From Biomphalaria glabrata (Eukaryota > Mollusca > Gastropoda > Planorbidae), in the NCBI RefSeq assembly GCF_947242115.1, contig NC_074715.1, positions 46,041,086-46,105,085 of the forward strand: a stretch of DNA of 64,000 nucleotides, written 5' to 3'. The notes under the pieces are model-generated. The model did no database searches. It was not told the DNA's origin and saw only the letters and a program-made list of their open reading frames with translations. A program made the position numbers and the translations under genes. Below, piece after piece: positions 22,858 to 34,486 of the stretch; position 1 is the first letter of the stretch; each line of letters opens with the position of its first letter.

Positions 22858-23127
22858 TGTGATGACTGGAGCTTCCTAATCAAGTGACATAGGTGACATT
22901 CTTGATTATCTGATTGGGCGGACATTAAAGACGCGGGGAATTATTGGACTGTAGAAAAGGACCCAGAAGGTAGCCTCGCCCGGCAGGGAGGGAACCGAGC
23001 TTGACTCAAGGAGTTGTGACCCCACGATAAACGGATGTGATAAAATGATCGTCTAGTTAACGGGGACCTCAGAGATGTCGGTGAAGAGTCCATCTCTCAT
23101 TCCTAGTCTTTGGGTGAAACCCTTACA
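22858..23127 (+). mobile_element. Possible solitary LTR-like remnant
   Basis: A 270-bp block begins TGTGATGACTGG and ends GAAACCCTTACA, giving the TG...CA ends of an LTR. It is followed at once by TTTGGTGACATAGTGTGAC, which resembles the primer-binding region next to many LTRs. No second copy and no gag or pol sequence is visible here. If real it is an old fossil; the evidence is thin. Confidence 0.3.
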
Positions 23128-23224
23128 TTTGGTGACATAGTGTGACTATTTTTAGACACTCTACCAAGGACTAAAAGGACAGTTGTACATAAATCCTCGA
23201 AGGGGACAGTCTTAGTCCATCCAT

Positions 23225-23848
23225 CCCAGTGGCACTACATCCCAGTCGGACTGCTTCCCAGTGGCATTACAGCTCAGTGGTATTACAGCCCAGTGGCCCT
23301 ACAGCCCAGTGGCACTACAGCTCAGTGGTATTACAGCCCAGTGGCCCTACAGCCCAGTCGCATTACAGCCCAGTGGCCCTACAGCCCAGTGGCATTACAG
23401 CCCAGTGGCCCTACATCCCAGTGGCCCTACTGCCCAGTGGCCCTACATCCCAGTGGCCCTACAGCCCAGTGGCCCTAAAGCCCAGTGGCCCTACATCCCA
23501 GTGGCCCTACATCCCAGTGGCCCTACATCCCAGTGGCCCTACATCCAAGTGGCCCTACATCCCAGTGGCCCTACAGCCCAGTGGCCCTACATCCCAGTGG
23601 CCCTACATCCCAGTGGCCCTACATCCCAGTGGCACTAAATCCCAGTGGCCCTACATCCCAGTGGCCCTACATCCCAGTGGCCCTACAGCCCAGTGGCACT
23701 ACATCCCAGTGGCACTACATCCCAGTGGCCCTACTGCCCAGTGGCCCTACATCCCAGTGGCCCTACAGCCCAGTGGCACTACATCCCAGTGGGACTACAT
23801 CCCAGTGGCCCTACTGCCCAGTGGCCCTACATCCCAGTGGCCCTACAG
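23225..23848. repeat. 16-bp minisatellite, 39 units
   Basis: Array of the 16-bp unit CCCAGTGGCCCTACAT with CAG/CAT and CCC/CAC/CAT variants. Its 624 bp equal 39 units without visible length change. The first six units or so are more varied. Because 16 is not divisible by three, three plus-strand frames read the same repeating peptide in turn; I regard these frames as by-products. Confidence 0.95.
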
Positions 23849-24074
23849 CCCTGTATCACATCTCTCCATTCTGACCTTAACTGACCTACCCACTGCTTTA
23901 CGTCTCTTTGCCCGGGACGGACGAACAGAAGTCACCACATGAAACTAATAGCGCCTGTTTCCCCTTCGGGAAACCTTCCCCTTTGTTTACAACTAAAAGA
24001 AAAACAAAAACACCGGGAAATTGTTTTCATGTATGTCTGAAGGGCTTCTTCCTTCTTCATTATATCCTTACACT

Positions 24075-24569
24075 CTCCTGACCCCACTGTTGGAGCTTAC
24101 AACGTCTCTCCTGACCCCACTGTTGGAGCTTACAACTTCTCTCCTGACCTCACTGTTGGAGCTTACAACTTCTCTCCTGACCCCACTGTTGAAGCTTACA
24201 ACTTCTCTCTTGACCCCACTGTTGGAGCTTACAACTTCTCTCCTGACCCCACTGTTGGAGCTTACAACGTCTCTCCTGACGTCACTGTTGGAGCTTACAA
24301 CGTCTCTCCTGACCCCACTGTTGGAGTTTACAACTTCTCTCCTAACCCCACTGTTGGAGCTTACAACTTCTCTCCTGACCTCATTGTTGGAGCTTACAAC
24401 TTCTCTCCTGACCTCACTGTTGGAGCTTACAACTTCTCTCCTGACCCCACTGTTGGAGCTTACAACTTCTCTCCTGACACCACTGTTGGAGCTTACAACT
24501 TCTCTCCTGACCTCACTGTTGGAGCTTATAACGTCTCTCCTGACCCCACTGTTGGAGCTTACAGCTTCT
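24075..24569. repeat. 33-bp minisatellite, 15 units
   Basis: Array of 15 units of 33 bp, each close to CTCCTGACCCCACTGTTGGA followed by GCTTACAACTTCT. Units vary by single bases. The unit length is a multiple of three, so both strands stay open with an 11-residue peptide repeat. No signal peptide, splice pattern or matching family was seen, so coding is not claimed. It lies 230 bp from the 16-bp array. Confidence 0.95.
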
Positions 24570-24589
24570 CTCCTGAACATTTTGTTCGT

Positions 24590-25260
24590 TTGGGGGGGGG
24601 CGCTACTGGTAAACATTTTCAGAAACACAGCATTATAGTTGGATGAAAATAAGATGTGACAAATGTATTAAAAACCAATCACATATGTCTCTGTGCACTA
24701 ACAGCGATTGATGCCTACATGACCTTTCTCGAGTATCGGATATAATCACTTCCCAAATCCGACATTCTTGTTAGCTTTTAACTTAGCGCCAAATGAACAA
24801 GTTTTCTATAGGAGATTTTTATACTCAAGGTAATCACAGTAATCTCCCTTTGTTTACATTTTCTTTTCTTTTTTACTCTGTGCACAAACACACGTATTAA
24901 TAAATGGGGATGAAATTACGTTGCCGCTAGCACGTGTGGGATACCGGATACACCCACTTCATCCAGAACAACCCCGCGTATGTTGTGGTCGGCGTTCAAC
25001 GTTGGCGAAATTGTGACCCGGAAGTGTTGAGTGGTTTAGGCGTAGGTGACCGATATTAGCCTTGAACCCCTTTGACCAGCAAACAGACACAGCGTTGGTG
25101 GAGTGTGTGATACGAGAAGCCAAATAAACCAAACTTCGTTCTTTGAAGCAAAGTATGGATGGTTTTTCTTTTTTTTTTTTAAACCAAAATTTGTTTAACG
25201 ATTATGTATTGACATATTTTATTGGATCTAGTCCAAAGAACCTTTTACAAACACACACGG
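24590..25260. other. No gene recognised
   Basis: Includes a moderately GC-rich stretch at about 24920-25110 not matched elsewhere in the window. No open frame or motif I can support. Confidence 0.35.
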
Positions 25261-25261
25261 G

Positions 25262-25440
25262 AGGCGTTTTGGCTGAGAGGTAAAGCGCTTGGCTTTCGGA
25301 CAGATGATTCTCGGGTTCGAATCTCAATGAGAAGTATGGTTTCGAAAGTTGGCATCCCTGAGTCCACAAAGCTCTAATGGGCTTACATCGTCTGCAAATT
25401 CTGAAAGGAGTGCCCTACATGCCTAAAGACATATGAATGC
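25262..25440 (+). repeat. SINE family A, diverged copy
   Basis: The tRNA-like head GAGGCGTTTTGGCTGAGAGG, AAGCGCTTGGCTTTCGG and B box GGGTTCGAATCTCAATGAGA are followed by a diverged body (CAAAGCTCTAATGGGCTTAC). It is older than the copies at 26.2 and 40.4 kb. Confidence 0.6.
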
Positions 25441-25856
25441 AGTAAAACTAAATCTATTTCATGTCAAGACTGTTCCGTTCCTTTGTTGACTTATTAATGG
25501 AGAGGATTTTTTTTTAGAAACAACACGTATAATAAGGCCACACAAAGTGTGTACTTATAATAAGGACAAAGAGCCATATTAAAAGAACAGGATATCCACA
25601 TTTAGCCTTGAACTTGTCACATACTAATCTTATTTCAGTATAGCTCTTCAGTGGCGTGGCACCCGTGAAGGGGGCTTATTGCGCCCTGGCCCATCACCAT
25701 TTAAAGCCTGCCGAGGAAAGAAGAAAGATTTCATGGTAATGATTTTAATTGTCAAATGTAATCCCTATATTACTAATTACAAGTATTCACCGTATAGATT
25801 TTTACTAACACTAGTACTTATACAATATTAGTACGTGCGTTGAAAACTTCTTTTTA
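25441..25856. other. No gene recognised
   Basis: CAGTGGCGTGGCACCCGTGA at about 25650 resembles a hAT terminus (CAGTGGCGT...), but no partner end was found nearby. Confidence 0.35.
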
Positions 25857-26065
25857 GCGGCCCCCGAAAGGGGAAAAGACGCTATTAGTTTTGTGCGAAA
25901 TGTCTGTCCGTCTGTCCGTCCGTCCCGTTTAGATCTCGTAAACTAGAAGAGATATTGAAAATCCGACTTCACAATATTTTAGACCATTCAAAGTTCTGAT
26001 GCAACGGCTACTTTTTTTTCCTGAAAGCGAAAATTCTAATTTTTAAAATCAATTATGCAAGCAGT
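25857..26065. repeat. Dispersed repeat R2, copy 2
   Basis: GGCCCCCGAAAGGGGAAAAG opens the block, followed by GTCCGTCTGTCCGTCCGTCC and CAACGGCTACTTTTTTTTCC. It has the same orientation as 9082-9290 and is inverted relative to 29215-29425. Confidence 0.65.
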
Positions 26066-26207
26066 TTTTTATTAGAAAAAGCTAATTAGTATGCATTTTA
26101 TGTTAGACCTAATTCAAGACAAATAGTAATCTTATAAATATCATTATCGTGAACATTTTTCTATATAGCGGTAGTCTTTTCAAAGAAATTAACTTATTTA
26201 GTTCGAA

Positions 26208-26404
26208 CCGAGGGTCCCGGGTTCGAATCCTGGTGAAGACTGGGATTTTCAACTTGAGTCTACCCAGCTCTAATGGGTACCTGACATTAGTTGGCGAAAA
26301 GCAAAGGCGGTTGGTCGTTGTGCTGGCTACATGACACCCTCGTTAACCGTAGGCCACAAAAACAGATGAACTTAACATCATCTGCCCTATAGACCACAAA
26401 CTAG
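26208..26404 (+). repeat. SINE family A, good copy
   Basis: CCCGGGTTCGAATCCTGGTG, GAAGACTGGGATTTT, AATGGGTACCTGACATTAGT, GTTGTGCTGGCTACATGACA and CATCATCTGCCCTATAGACC follow in order. Only the 5' part of the tRNA head is missing. Confidence 0.75.
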
Positions 26405-26815
26405 TTAGGCCAGGTTCACATCTAACTTTACATTCACTTTCACGTATCCTTTGATCTGCGGGACGGTTGGGGCACTACACAAGATCTGTTAACCTTCTTT
26501 CTCCATTCTTATCTCTCATTTGTCTTTGATATAATTTCATTCGGATGTTCTTTCTGAAAATATTGAAGCCTACCTGGGTGGACCACTGGTCGTGCGGTTT
26601 GCGCGCTGGACTGTCGTTTGGATTTATCGACGATCGATGGTTCAAACCCTGCCTGCTCCCATCCCCCGTCTTCCTGCGGGAGGTTTGGACTAGGAAGTAA
26701 ACTATCTTCAACTCTGAAGGATTATCCGAATTATGTAAAACATTTTACTTCGGGGGCCGATTTTGAGTTTGTGTTTCCACACAAACTGTCTTTTGTAACC
26801 TTGTTTTTTTTTTTT
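26405..26815 (-). repeat. Dispersed repeat R3, interrupted by a SINE
   Basis: Reading left to right, GCCAGGTTCACATCTAACTT up to CCTACCTGGGTGGA, and then ACTTCGGGGGCCGATTTTGA to about 26815, are the two halves of one repeat. The uninterrupted relative is at 28557-28800 (inverted), where the halves join as CTGGGTGGAGCACTTCGGGG. The gap here (26578-26746) is a family B SINE. The element's class is unknown. Confidence 0.7.
26578..26746 (+). repeat. SINE family B nested in repeat R3
   Basis: CTGGTCGTGCGGTTTGCGCG, CTGGACTGTCGTTTGG, GGTTCAAACCCTGCCTGCTC, then GGGAGGTTTGGACTAGGAAG and a tail with AACTCTGAAGG and AAACATTTT. A-box- and B-box-like words mark a tRNA-derived head. It splits an R3 repeat, so it is younger than that copy. 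Confidence 0.75.
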
Positions 26816-27549
26816 GTAAATGAACATACAGGATACACTCGAGTTGATTTTTTGCTACGCTCAAATCAAGGAAGAGCTGCACGGTTATATTTTGGAACCA
26901 AGGGACAGTACTTTACAATCTTTGTGTATTCTTGATAATAGTATTACGTCATCATGACCTGCTCTAGTATTTCGATAGATTGAAGTACATTACATGTAAG
27001 AGAATAGTAGTACAAATTCATTTAGAAGCCATGTCGTAATACTTCAATGCCAAAAAAGTTTTAAAATAGATTTTCCATATAATGGAGTGCCTGTCGGCAT
27101 AAAATTGAACATATTACTTTTCAGTTAGTTATTTAAAACATATTTATAGTTTTAATGAAATTCCATAATTAACTGCAAGATTTTCCAAATATAACTTACA
27201 ATATGTTTAAGGAGTGTCAACAAACTTAATAATTATAGGTTTGTTTCTTTTTTTAAGACTGGTAGGCTTACTGTTTACATATAAAATTATTTAGACGTTA
27301 GAGCTCTTCAGTGTTGAGTGCAAGGTGCATACTTATTATGCACGCATCAGATGACCACTTTCAAGTGTCAAATTGCAGTAGATAATAACTTTCAGAGATT
27401 TATTTATTCAACAAACAGTGGGCGTCACCAATAATAAGAAAAGTAAATCATGTATATCTGAACTCGTTTATTCTCAGAGACATTCCAGAATCAGAAAGCA
27501 ATCTATTTGGCAAATGATGTACAGAACTTCTGTTTCTATAGCCAACACT
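26816..27549. other. No gene recognised
   Basis: AT-rich, low complexity, no repeat match in this window and no coding signal. Confidence 0.4.
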
Positions 27550-27680
27550 TAACGAGGATGTCATATGCTCATTACAACGACCAGACGCCTGATGTACCTA
27601 TTAGAGTTGGCAGACTCATATATTAAAATCTCTGTCTTCAATTTGATTCGCTCTACCACTCGGCCACCACGCTTCCCATA
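27550..27680 (-). repeat. SINE family A, diverged copy
   Basis: On the minus strand a tRNA-like start (GGGAAGCGTGGTGGCCGAGT) is followed by a diverged B region, then AAGACAGAGATTTTA and an inverted ACAACGACCAG body end. Shorter and more diverged than other copies. Confidence 0.5.
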
Positions 27681-28556
27681 TAAATCAGCGGCTATTTATT
27701 CCATAACTTTTGGTAGTTACAAGAAACGAATACAAAAAAGAATTACACACTCTGGACACGAATGCATCATTTCTGGGTCTCGAATGTCTAGATAATAAGT
27801 CTTATTGTCAGACCAGCAGCAGCATTAATAGAGTGAATGTTTTAAACAACTTAATATAAAGTAGCTCAACATGTCCTCTTATTGTACAACCAGGCCTGAA
27901 GTTGTTTTTGGGAGGGGGGGGAAGTGTCATTGCTGACATGCCAAACCTTCAGCAGTGTCAAAGTTGACGTGTAATGCAGATGCTGTTTTTTTTTTAAATC
28001 TCAGTCGCATGACAATAAAAAAAAAAAAGACAACGTATCTTGCCCCCCCCCTAAAAAAAAAACAAACTTGTCTTGATAGACATTTATAGCAGACTTTAAA
28101 ATAAAAACCTGTGGGCTACAGTAGGGAACATTTTTTTTGCTTTCTTTGCATACTATCCCCGTATGGGGCACTTACAAAAGTAAGAACATTGTACAGAGAT
28201 CGAATGGTGGCATTGAAGACAAAATTCATTCAGCACCAGATAGAGACAGTCTATTAGTTCCCATTGTAAAATTTCACGGTTAAGTTGCTGATATTGTGTC
28301 ACTCTGAATCTCTCAAGCTTTACGTTCATTAGTTTGTATGTAGCCAATCATGAGAGTAACAATACCTCGCACTTCTTCTCTAGAGGGAGCATACTGGTTG
28401 ATTCTAATTGTAAAATTTAAAACGCCTCATTGCATACGCATTAGAGTCTGATCAAAGATTCAGTAAAGTCAAGTTTTTTTTACAGCATAGAAGATGTAAA
28501 ACAATACTTCAAAATGTTTTTTTTCATTAACACTTCTATCTTTAAAAAAAAACAAC
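27681..28556. other. No gene recognised
   Basis: Homopolymer-rich (C, A and T runs at about 28010-28060). A 64-codon minus-strand frame near 28153-28347 has no recognisable family. Confidence 0.35.
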
Positions 28557-28800
28557 GTTACAAAGACAGTTTGTGTGGAAACACAAACTCAAAATCGGCC
28601 CCCGAAGTGCTCCACCCAGGCCGGTAAAAAGGCAGATTTCAATATTTTCAGAAAGAACATCAGAATGAAATTCTATCAAAGACAAATGACAGAGAAGAAT
28701 GGAGTAAGAAGGCTGACAGATCTTGTGTGGTGCCCCAGCGGTCCAGCAGACCAAAGGATAGATGAAATTGAATGTGAAGTTAGATGTGAGCCTGGCCTAA
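28557..28800 (+). repeat. Dispersed repeat R3, uninterrupted copy
   Basis: AAAATCGGCCCCCGAAGTGC joins directly to CCACCCAGGCCGG, then TTTTCAGAAAGAACATCAGA, AATTCTATCAAAGACAAATG and GATGAAATTGAATGTGAAGT. It serves as the empty-site reference for the copy at 26405-26815. The strand label is arbitrary. Confidence 0.65.
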
Positions 28801-29214
28801 CTGATGTCTTATAATGACTATCTAATTAATCTAATTGTTTTGTAAAGGGTCGATTTCTTATTCAAATTCTCAAGGAAAAAAAAATCTTTTGTTAAGTTGC
28901 TGATATTTGTTTTATGTTAATTAGTAGGGATTGCCGTTCACGCGATAATATAAAAAACTACTTATTAATGGTGTTTTTAAATTATGTCCAACTTATCTGC
29001 ATATTGAATAGATTTTTTCTCTTTGAAAAAAAAGGAAACATTTTTTTTTTTGTAAACGTAGTAGTTAATATGAAATAACTTCTTAAACTTAACAATACAA
29101 ATGTATAAAAAAATTGTTTTGGCAAACATGCATAGTGCCATTAGCATAAATGTGTTAAAAATATGTTACTATTAATAGTGAATAGTTGTAAAAGTGGTGT
29201 ACTTTATGATAAAA

Positions 29215-29425
29215 CTGCTTGCATAAGTAATTAAAAAAATAGATTTTTCGCTTTCAGAAAAGAAAAAAGTAGCCGTTGCATCAGAACTTTGAATAGTCTA
29301 AAATATTATGATGTCCGATTTTCACTATCTTTTCTAGTTTACTAGATCTAAATGGGACTGACGGATGGACGGACAGACATTCCACACAAAACTAATAGCG
29401 TCTTTTCTCCTTTCGGGGGGGCGGC
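29215..29425. repeat. Dispersed repeat R2, inverted copy
   Basis: Reverse of 9082-9290: AAAAGTAGCCGTTGCATCAG, GGACGGATGG/GGACGGACAG-type words, then ACTAATAGCGTCTTTTCTCC and TTTCGGGG. Confidence 0.65.
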
Positions 29426-30417
29426 AAAAAATAGAAATATTTTAGTTCAATTGTACAACTACAAAAAGTTTCTCAATAGACCAGAGCGTGAGAAATAAAA
29501 GCTGTTAAAGTCGCTAAGTAAGAAGAATGATTGTACGTGTGATTGTTCGTTTGATTACAGTGACCAGAAGCCACGTACAGACTAATCAGTTCAGATTTAA
29601 GTGGCCCTCTTGCTTAATGACTCGACCCCCCTCTCTTGTGTAGTTATCTTTCCTAGACTTCTACTGGTCATTACTTCCGCCGTGATTCCTTTGAAAAAAC
29701 AATTTTTTTCCTTTCTCCACTTTTGAGTATGACGCAAAATTGAAGTGGAAACATCATTCTATACACAAATACTAGTTTATACCTAATACCATATAATCTA
29801 AATCATATAAGCAGCTTATGAAGTTGTTAATTATATGACTGAGAAAAAGAAACGAAACGGAAACAATATATTTGTCTATTTACTTTCGTTTAAGAATATA
29901 TATATTTCTTTTTTGCCTACAGTTAAAGCTCATAACATGTATTCTGTATAAGGGAGATATAAAAATGTGTGGACCAGTTTTCATCACCATGTACCACGCC
30001 TATGTTTTCATTTTCTGCTCTGTTTAATAAACAGTATTCTCATGTCTTTATAGGATATTTTCGTAAATGGACACAAATAAAAAAAAGCCCTCTTTTTTTT
30101 TGTGTATCCCGGGGGCGATTGGGTGTCAAAATCGGCCTGGGCATTTCTATTCAATGCGGCCCATAAATTGTATGTCATGTGGTGGGCATCCAATCATATC
30201 AGTCCTCAAAAGCATTGTGTAAAGTTTAATAATGTATCGAAAGTATTTTGTTATATAAATAATTTATTAGATGATTTTGAAACTACCAGACAAGCATTAT
30301 TACTAAATGAATAAGCATAACACTTGGAATGGTGAATGTCTTATTATGAAAAATATTTTTGCTAACATATACATTAACATGTACATGTACTTGACATTCA
30401 AATTCAAGGCATTCAAA
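29426..30417. other. No gene recognised
   Basis: AT-rich. GCGGCCCATAAATTGTATGT near 30156 resembles hAT-associated sequence but could not be paired with a second end. Confidence 0.35.
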
Positions 30418-31135
30418 GCTGGTTCTGTCGTATTGTTGTACAAGACTCGCTGTCAAAATCATCTTTAATAATGGTACAAAAGTAATAGAATTACAAAGAA
30501 AAGCTTGGTGATCAACGTCAAACAATGAACCCACTTTTGGCCGCAATGTCTAAAGAATGAAGAAATTTTTTTACGATAACCCTTAAGGGACAGGTGATGA
30601 TAAGAAAAATAGGTAAGCACAATCTGAATTTTATTTTTTTAGTTATATATTAATAAAAAAATAAGAATAGAAAACTTAATGTCAGAAAATCCGTTACAGA
30701 GAATCGAACTCTGTACCTATGAAAGGCCAACGTTCTACTCAAGTGCCACAGTACAATCAAAGTTTACGAAACTTTGGACTGTCTTTTACGTACTTTGAAT
30801 TAAATTTCCACTTGAAAGATAAATCTACAATTTTTAATTTAGTTTTTCGTAAATATTGCTTTTAAAATGTTTAACTTTAAACGTATTAAAACAGTTTATA
30901 TGTTTTAAAACATTATTAGTAAAAAGAAAGAGTATATTTAATGACAACATTATATTTGACCTTACACATTCTAAATTTAGTGATCATTTCCAACAGTTAT
31001 CTAACTCTGAAAGAATGACCCTTCGGTTTTTTTATTTTCGTAGTACAACGAAATAGAGAACTCTATAGGTTTTTTCATAAGAAAAGATTGCATTTTCTTT
31101 GATAATAAATTATTTTTTACAGTAAATAGTCAAAA
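30418..31135. mobile_element. hAT-like element fragment (relative of 57654-59071)
   Basis: Shares, in order, words with the element near 58 kb: ACAAGACTCGCTGTCAAAAT, TACTTTGAATTAAATTTCC, AAACAGTTTATATG-type sequence, TTTCCAACAGTTATC and ATTTTCGTAGTAC. Terminal inverted ends were not found, so only the middle is called. It contains a tRNA-like insertion at 30690-30755 that its relative lacks. Confidence 0.55.
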
Positions 31136-31369
31136 TGACATAATATTACTAAAATGATTTTTAAATTAATCATTAAAAAATTTGTATAAGAAAAAAAATA
31201 TTTTTTTGCATTTATTGTAATAAAATAAAGATTTTGGGAATGCAGTCATTTCTATTGTAAACCAATATTGCTTTTAATACTTTATATAAATAAAAAAAAA
31301 GTTGTTAATGTATTAAACGGTACCGTCGTATATTCGATATATTTTGAATTTCGGGATTCTTAGTGCGCC

Positions 31370-31470
31370 CCTAAGTCACCCACGTTTCGTCAACCATTGG
31401 CCAAAGAAACAGATGACCTTAACATCATCTGCCCCATAGATCGCAAGGTCCGAAAGGGAAATTTTACTTA
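31370..31470 (+). repeat. SINE family A, 3' body fragment
   Basis: CAACCATTGGCCAAAGAAAC, AGATGACCTTAACATCATCT, GCCCCATAGATCGCAAGGTC and CGAAAGGGAAA match the 3' part of family A only. Confidence 0.6.
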
Positions 31471-31965
31471 GCTCACAGGGTCCAGTAGGCCGGCTGCTTT
31501 CTAAACAACCTGGAAACCTAGTTTGACTGCCCGCATCTTAGAGCTGGCTACACACACAACAGAACATTAAGTCCACTTGTATGAGGGTAATTTAATACAC
31601 TTACGTTCAGTAGAACCAATGCTGTCAAGACTATTTCATATTTTAGCAAACCCTCTATGTATTTCGACCCAAGTCCATATCTTTGTCGCCCTATGACGTT
31701 GAGTCTGTTCATTCATAAATGATGCCATCATAACGTTGGTGAATCTCCAGTGCTTGCGAGAAAACATTCAGAATTTTAATTTCACTACATTATTTTTTGT
31801 TTGCGCAGGATTCTAGCAATAGTTGCTTTTTATCTTACTTATTATCGGCTCCTTTTCGATTCTTTAGATTAGTATTAGACTTTAAAGTGTAAAAGATAAA
31901 AAAAAAAACACGACGCTCAAGGTGTTGCATTTAAAGAGAATATTATAATATCATAAAACATTTTA

Positions 31966-32072
31966 CTGGCATTCATGCGGCCCCTTCGGTGGCACTGCCG
32001 GGCCATTTGGGTACCTGTCCACCGGGCATTTGCCCGACCCGAATGCTCATATAGCCTCCAGTCCGCCCCTGG
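31966..32072 (-). mobile_element. hAT-like terminal fragment (CAGGGGCGGACTGG)
   Basis: On the minus strand it begins CAGGGGCGGACTGGAGGCTA and is rich in GGGCAAATGCCCGGTGG-type words. Such an end is typical of hAT-type repeats in many animals. The opposite end was not found. Confidence 0.45.
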
Positions 32073-34136
32073 TGTATCACGTGTACAGAAAAAAAAAGGA
32101 AGTGCTAAGGGTGATTTTTTAAAAAGTTTTATGATTATTTTGTGTGCAGTTGTTAGCACTACAGAATCAACTTTTCTAATCTTTTCCATTTGTAGCTTTT
32201 CAGTTGTAGAGGCTCTATTTAGCGTTCTTGATATCGTTTAGTTTATCGTAATAATCTCCAAATACTAGGCGAATTGGTTTATCAGAGTCGCGTAGTCTAG
32301 CGAGTTAATACAGCAAGGTCGGCATAAATTTGACAAATGTAGATAAGCAGTTTTTCTTAATTGAAAAATATCTGTCACCAATCAGTCACCATTATTTTTT
32401 TATTTATTTTTTTTTTTGTAAAGGAAACCTCAGAATTTGCGCTATTCAGTTTTAGCTTTATCATCATATGAATCCTTGGGCCTTAGACCTCTTTTCTTTG
32501 CCTCTTTTTTGGGCTTTATGTGCCTCTTTTATGGGCCATCTTGCCTCTTTTGTGGGCTTTTTTTAATTTTTTTTATTTGTAAGTTATCATAATTCACAAG
32601 TATTAAATCATAAACAATTGACAAGTGATTAACCTAAAAATATAATAATAGTAATAGAAATATTATTTAATATCAAAGACATACTACCTAACCAATGAAC
32701 CCCCCTAAAGACAGAAAAATGATACAAGTATCCTCTACTCCAGAACAATCAACACCCTATTTCTGGAAAACTACATGAGCATTGTACAGGTATATACCAA
32801 ACGAAGTAATGATGCAGTCATTATGTGTGATTAATATAACAGTGAGAACGTGCTGGTATTTAAGTTTTAAAATCGTGTTTTAAATGAGTTTTTAAAAAAA
32901 AGTGTATTTTTTTTTTACAATACACTAATACACTTCTATTCTCTCCCTTTGTAAACGGATTCATTGTATACGCGTGTGGTCTGTTCTTTTAAATTAGTAA
33001 AAACAAAAATATATATATATGAAGTAACCTTTACTCTAGAACTGAAACCTTTACGCATAATGATCATCAAAGCATACTTGAATCAAACGTGATTTAAACA
33101 AAAAGACAGGAACTTCGTACCAGTTACAGACTATCACAAAATATTTGCATTTCATTTAGCCATTGCTGCTTAAGTCTATCTACTGCTGTAAGGTGAACAG
33201 ACTTTAAAGAAATACCCACTTTACATTCAAGGTCGGATTTAACCGTCTGATGCTCTAAGTACCTGTAGGTAATTATGTCGAAGGATTAACTTGCTTTATG
33301 TCATCTCTTTTATCTTTCCTCCCCCCCCCCTCCCACAAAACCCTGTCGCCACGAAAAAAAAACAACACCTTTGAAAGTTGTCACTGGCGTCACGCTTAAA
33401 ACTACCCAGAAGTTTATCACTTAGTCACGCCCCTGTTGATCGTGTTACCTTACTATTATTATTTACTGATAAGAAAAAAATGTAATTGGTTTCTAGAGAA
33501 ATGTTAAAAGTCAGCTACATCAAAACTTAAAATATGAGTCTGTCAAGTGCTGGGAATATCCTAAGCCAACTCTACCTGACCCAAACTTCAACATTTGAAT
33601 TAATTTATTACTGCCGTTTCTTCTTAGTTCAATGTGACCATGAACAGACAAAGGTTCTCACATTACGGGAGTGTCTTCTTTGTTGTTTTTTTTTTCACGA
33701 AATCCGTATAAATATAATTCATGACGCTCGGAAACACTTTAAGGCAAACAAATTTGATTAAGTTACCATCCAGTTCAAGAATAACTTATACCTTCAGCTG
33801 TTTCAGCATTAAAGTCACTGTTATTTTAAGACTTGCAATTGCCTAAAAATAACTATTTTATGGTCCTAAATAGTTTTTGTTTTTAAATTTCAACTTTGAA
33901 CTTTATGTGATGTGACGTCAGAACTAGCTATAATGTGTATCTTTTTTGTTCTAGTCTGTTTGGTATCTGACAAGACTGAATGTTTGTTAAAGATACATTA
34001 ATGTAGTCAAGCCGTGTCACGCAATGAGTCATTGTAGTTATTCTGGTAGTTTAAATATAGATCTAGAAGAATGGCTCTATTCTTATTTTATGACTACTGA
34101 ATCAAAAGAAGTTAGAGGGTTGGCCACGAAAACACT
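32073..34136. other. No gene recognised
   Basis: Includes a decayed short tandem repeat (TGCCTCTTTT-type, about 32480-32560), a C run at 33321, and a CACTGGCGTCACGC...GTCACGCCCCTG block at about 33383-33434 that resembles hAT ends. No exon supported. Confidence 0.35.
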
Positions 34137-34303
34137 CAGAGGCGTAGCATAGTGTGAAAGGGAGGAGACAATTTGATACCCCCCCCCCGTTTCCCCCACT
34201 TGAGTGTTTTTTTACATTAAACATTACGCACAATGCAGGGGCCTCCAAAGAGGTCAAGCCCCCCGGGCCCCCAAATGATGGCGAATTCCTAGCTACGCCA
34301 CTG
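34137..34303. mobile_element. hAT-type MITE (CAGKGGCGTAGC family), copy 3
   Basis: Ends are CAGAGGCGTAGC and (inverted) CAGTGGCGTAGCTAGGAATT. The interior has GCAGGGGCCTCCAAAGAGGT and GGGCCCCC words as in the other copies, here reading in the opposite sense. The flanking octamers AAAACACT and AAAAGACC agree at 6 of 8 positions, a decayed target duplication. Confidence 0.7.
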
Positions 34304-34486
34304 AAAAGACCTATATATAAGTATAAAATATTAATGAGGTGCTTGCGTAAGCTTCCAGAGTACTAAAAATATCGATGTATGTAGATTATTATCTAAAACT
34401 AATCGGTGTTATTTTGAGTTAAACCCAAAGAAATGGTAATTACCTTTTCAATTATAGGTAACAATAAAAGCTCCAGCTCTATTAAA

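Noticed and set aside
23229-23942. Long plus-strand frames with a repeated HPSGPTSQWPY-type peptide
   Set aside because: The 16-bp unit makes all three frames read the same peptide in turn; no start context, splice sites or known family.
24021-24638. Leu/Thr-rich plus and Ser/Val/Arg-rich minus frames
   Set aside because: Both strands are open only because the 33-bp unit lacks stops; two overlapping antisense genes are unlikely.
30690-30755. tRNA-like sequence on the minus strand (B-box-like GAGTTCGATTCTC)
   Set aside because: The T and anticodon arms are roughly formed but the acceptor stem does not pair; more likely a decayed SINE head or tRNA pseudogene.
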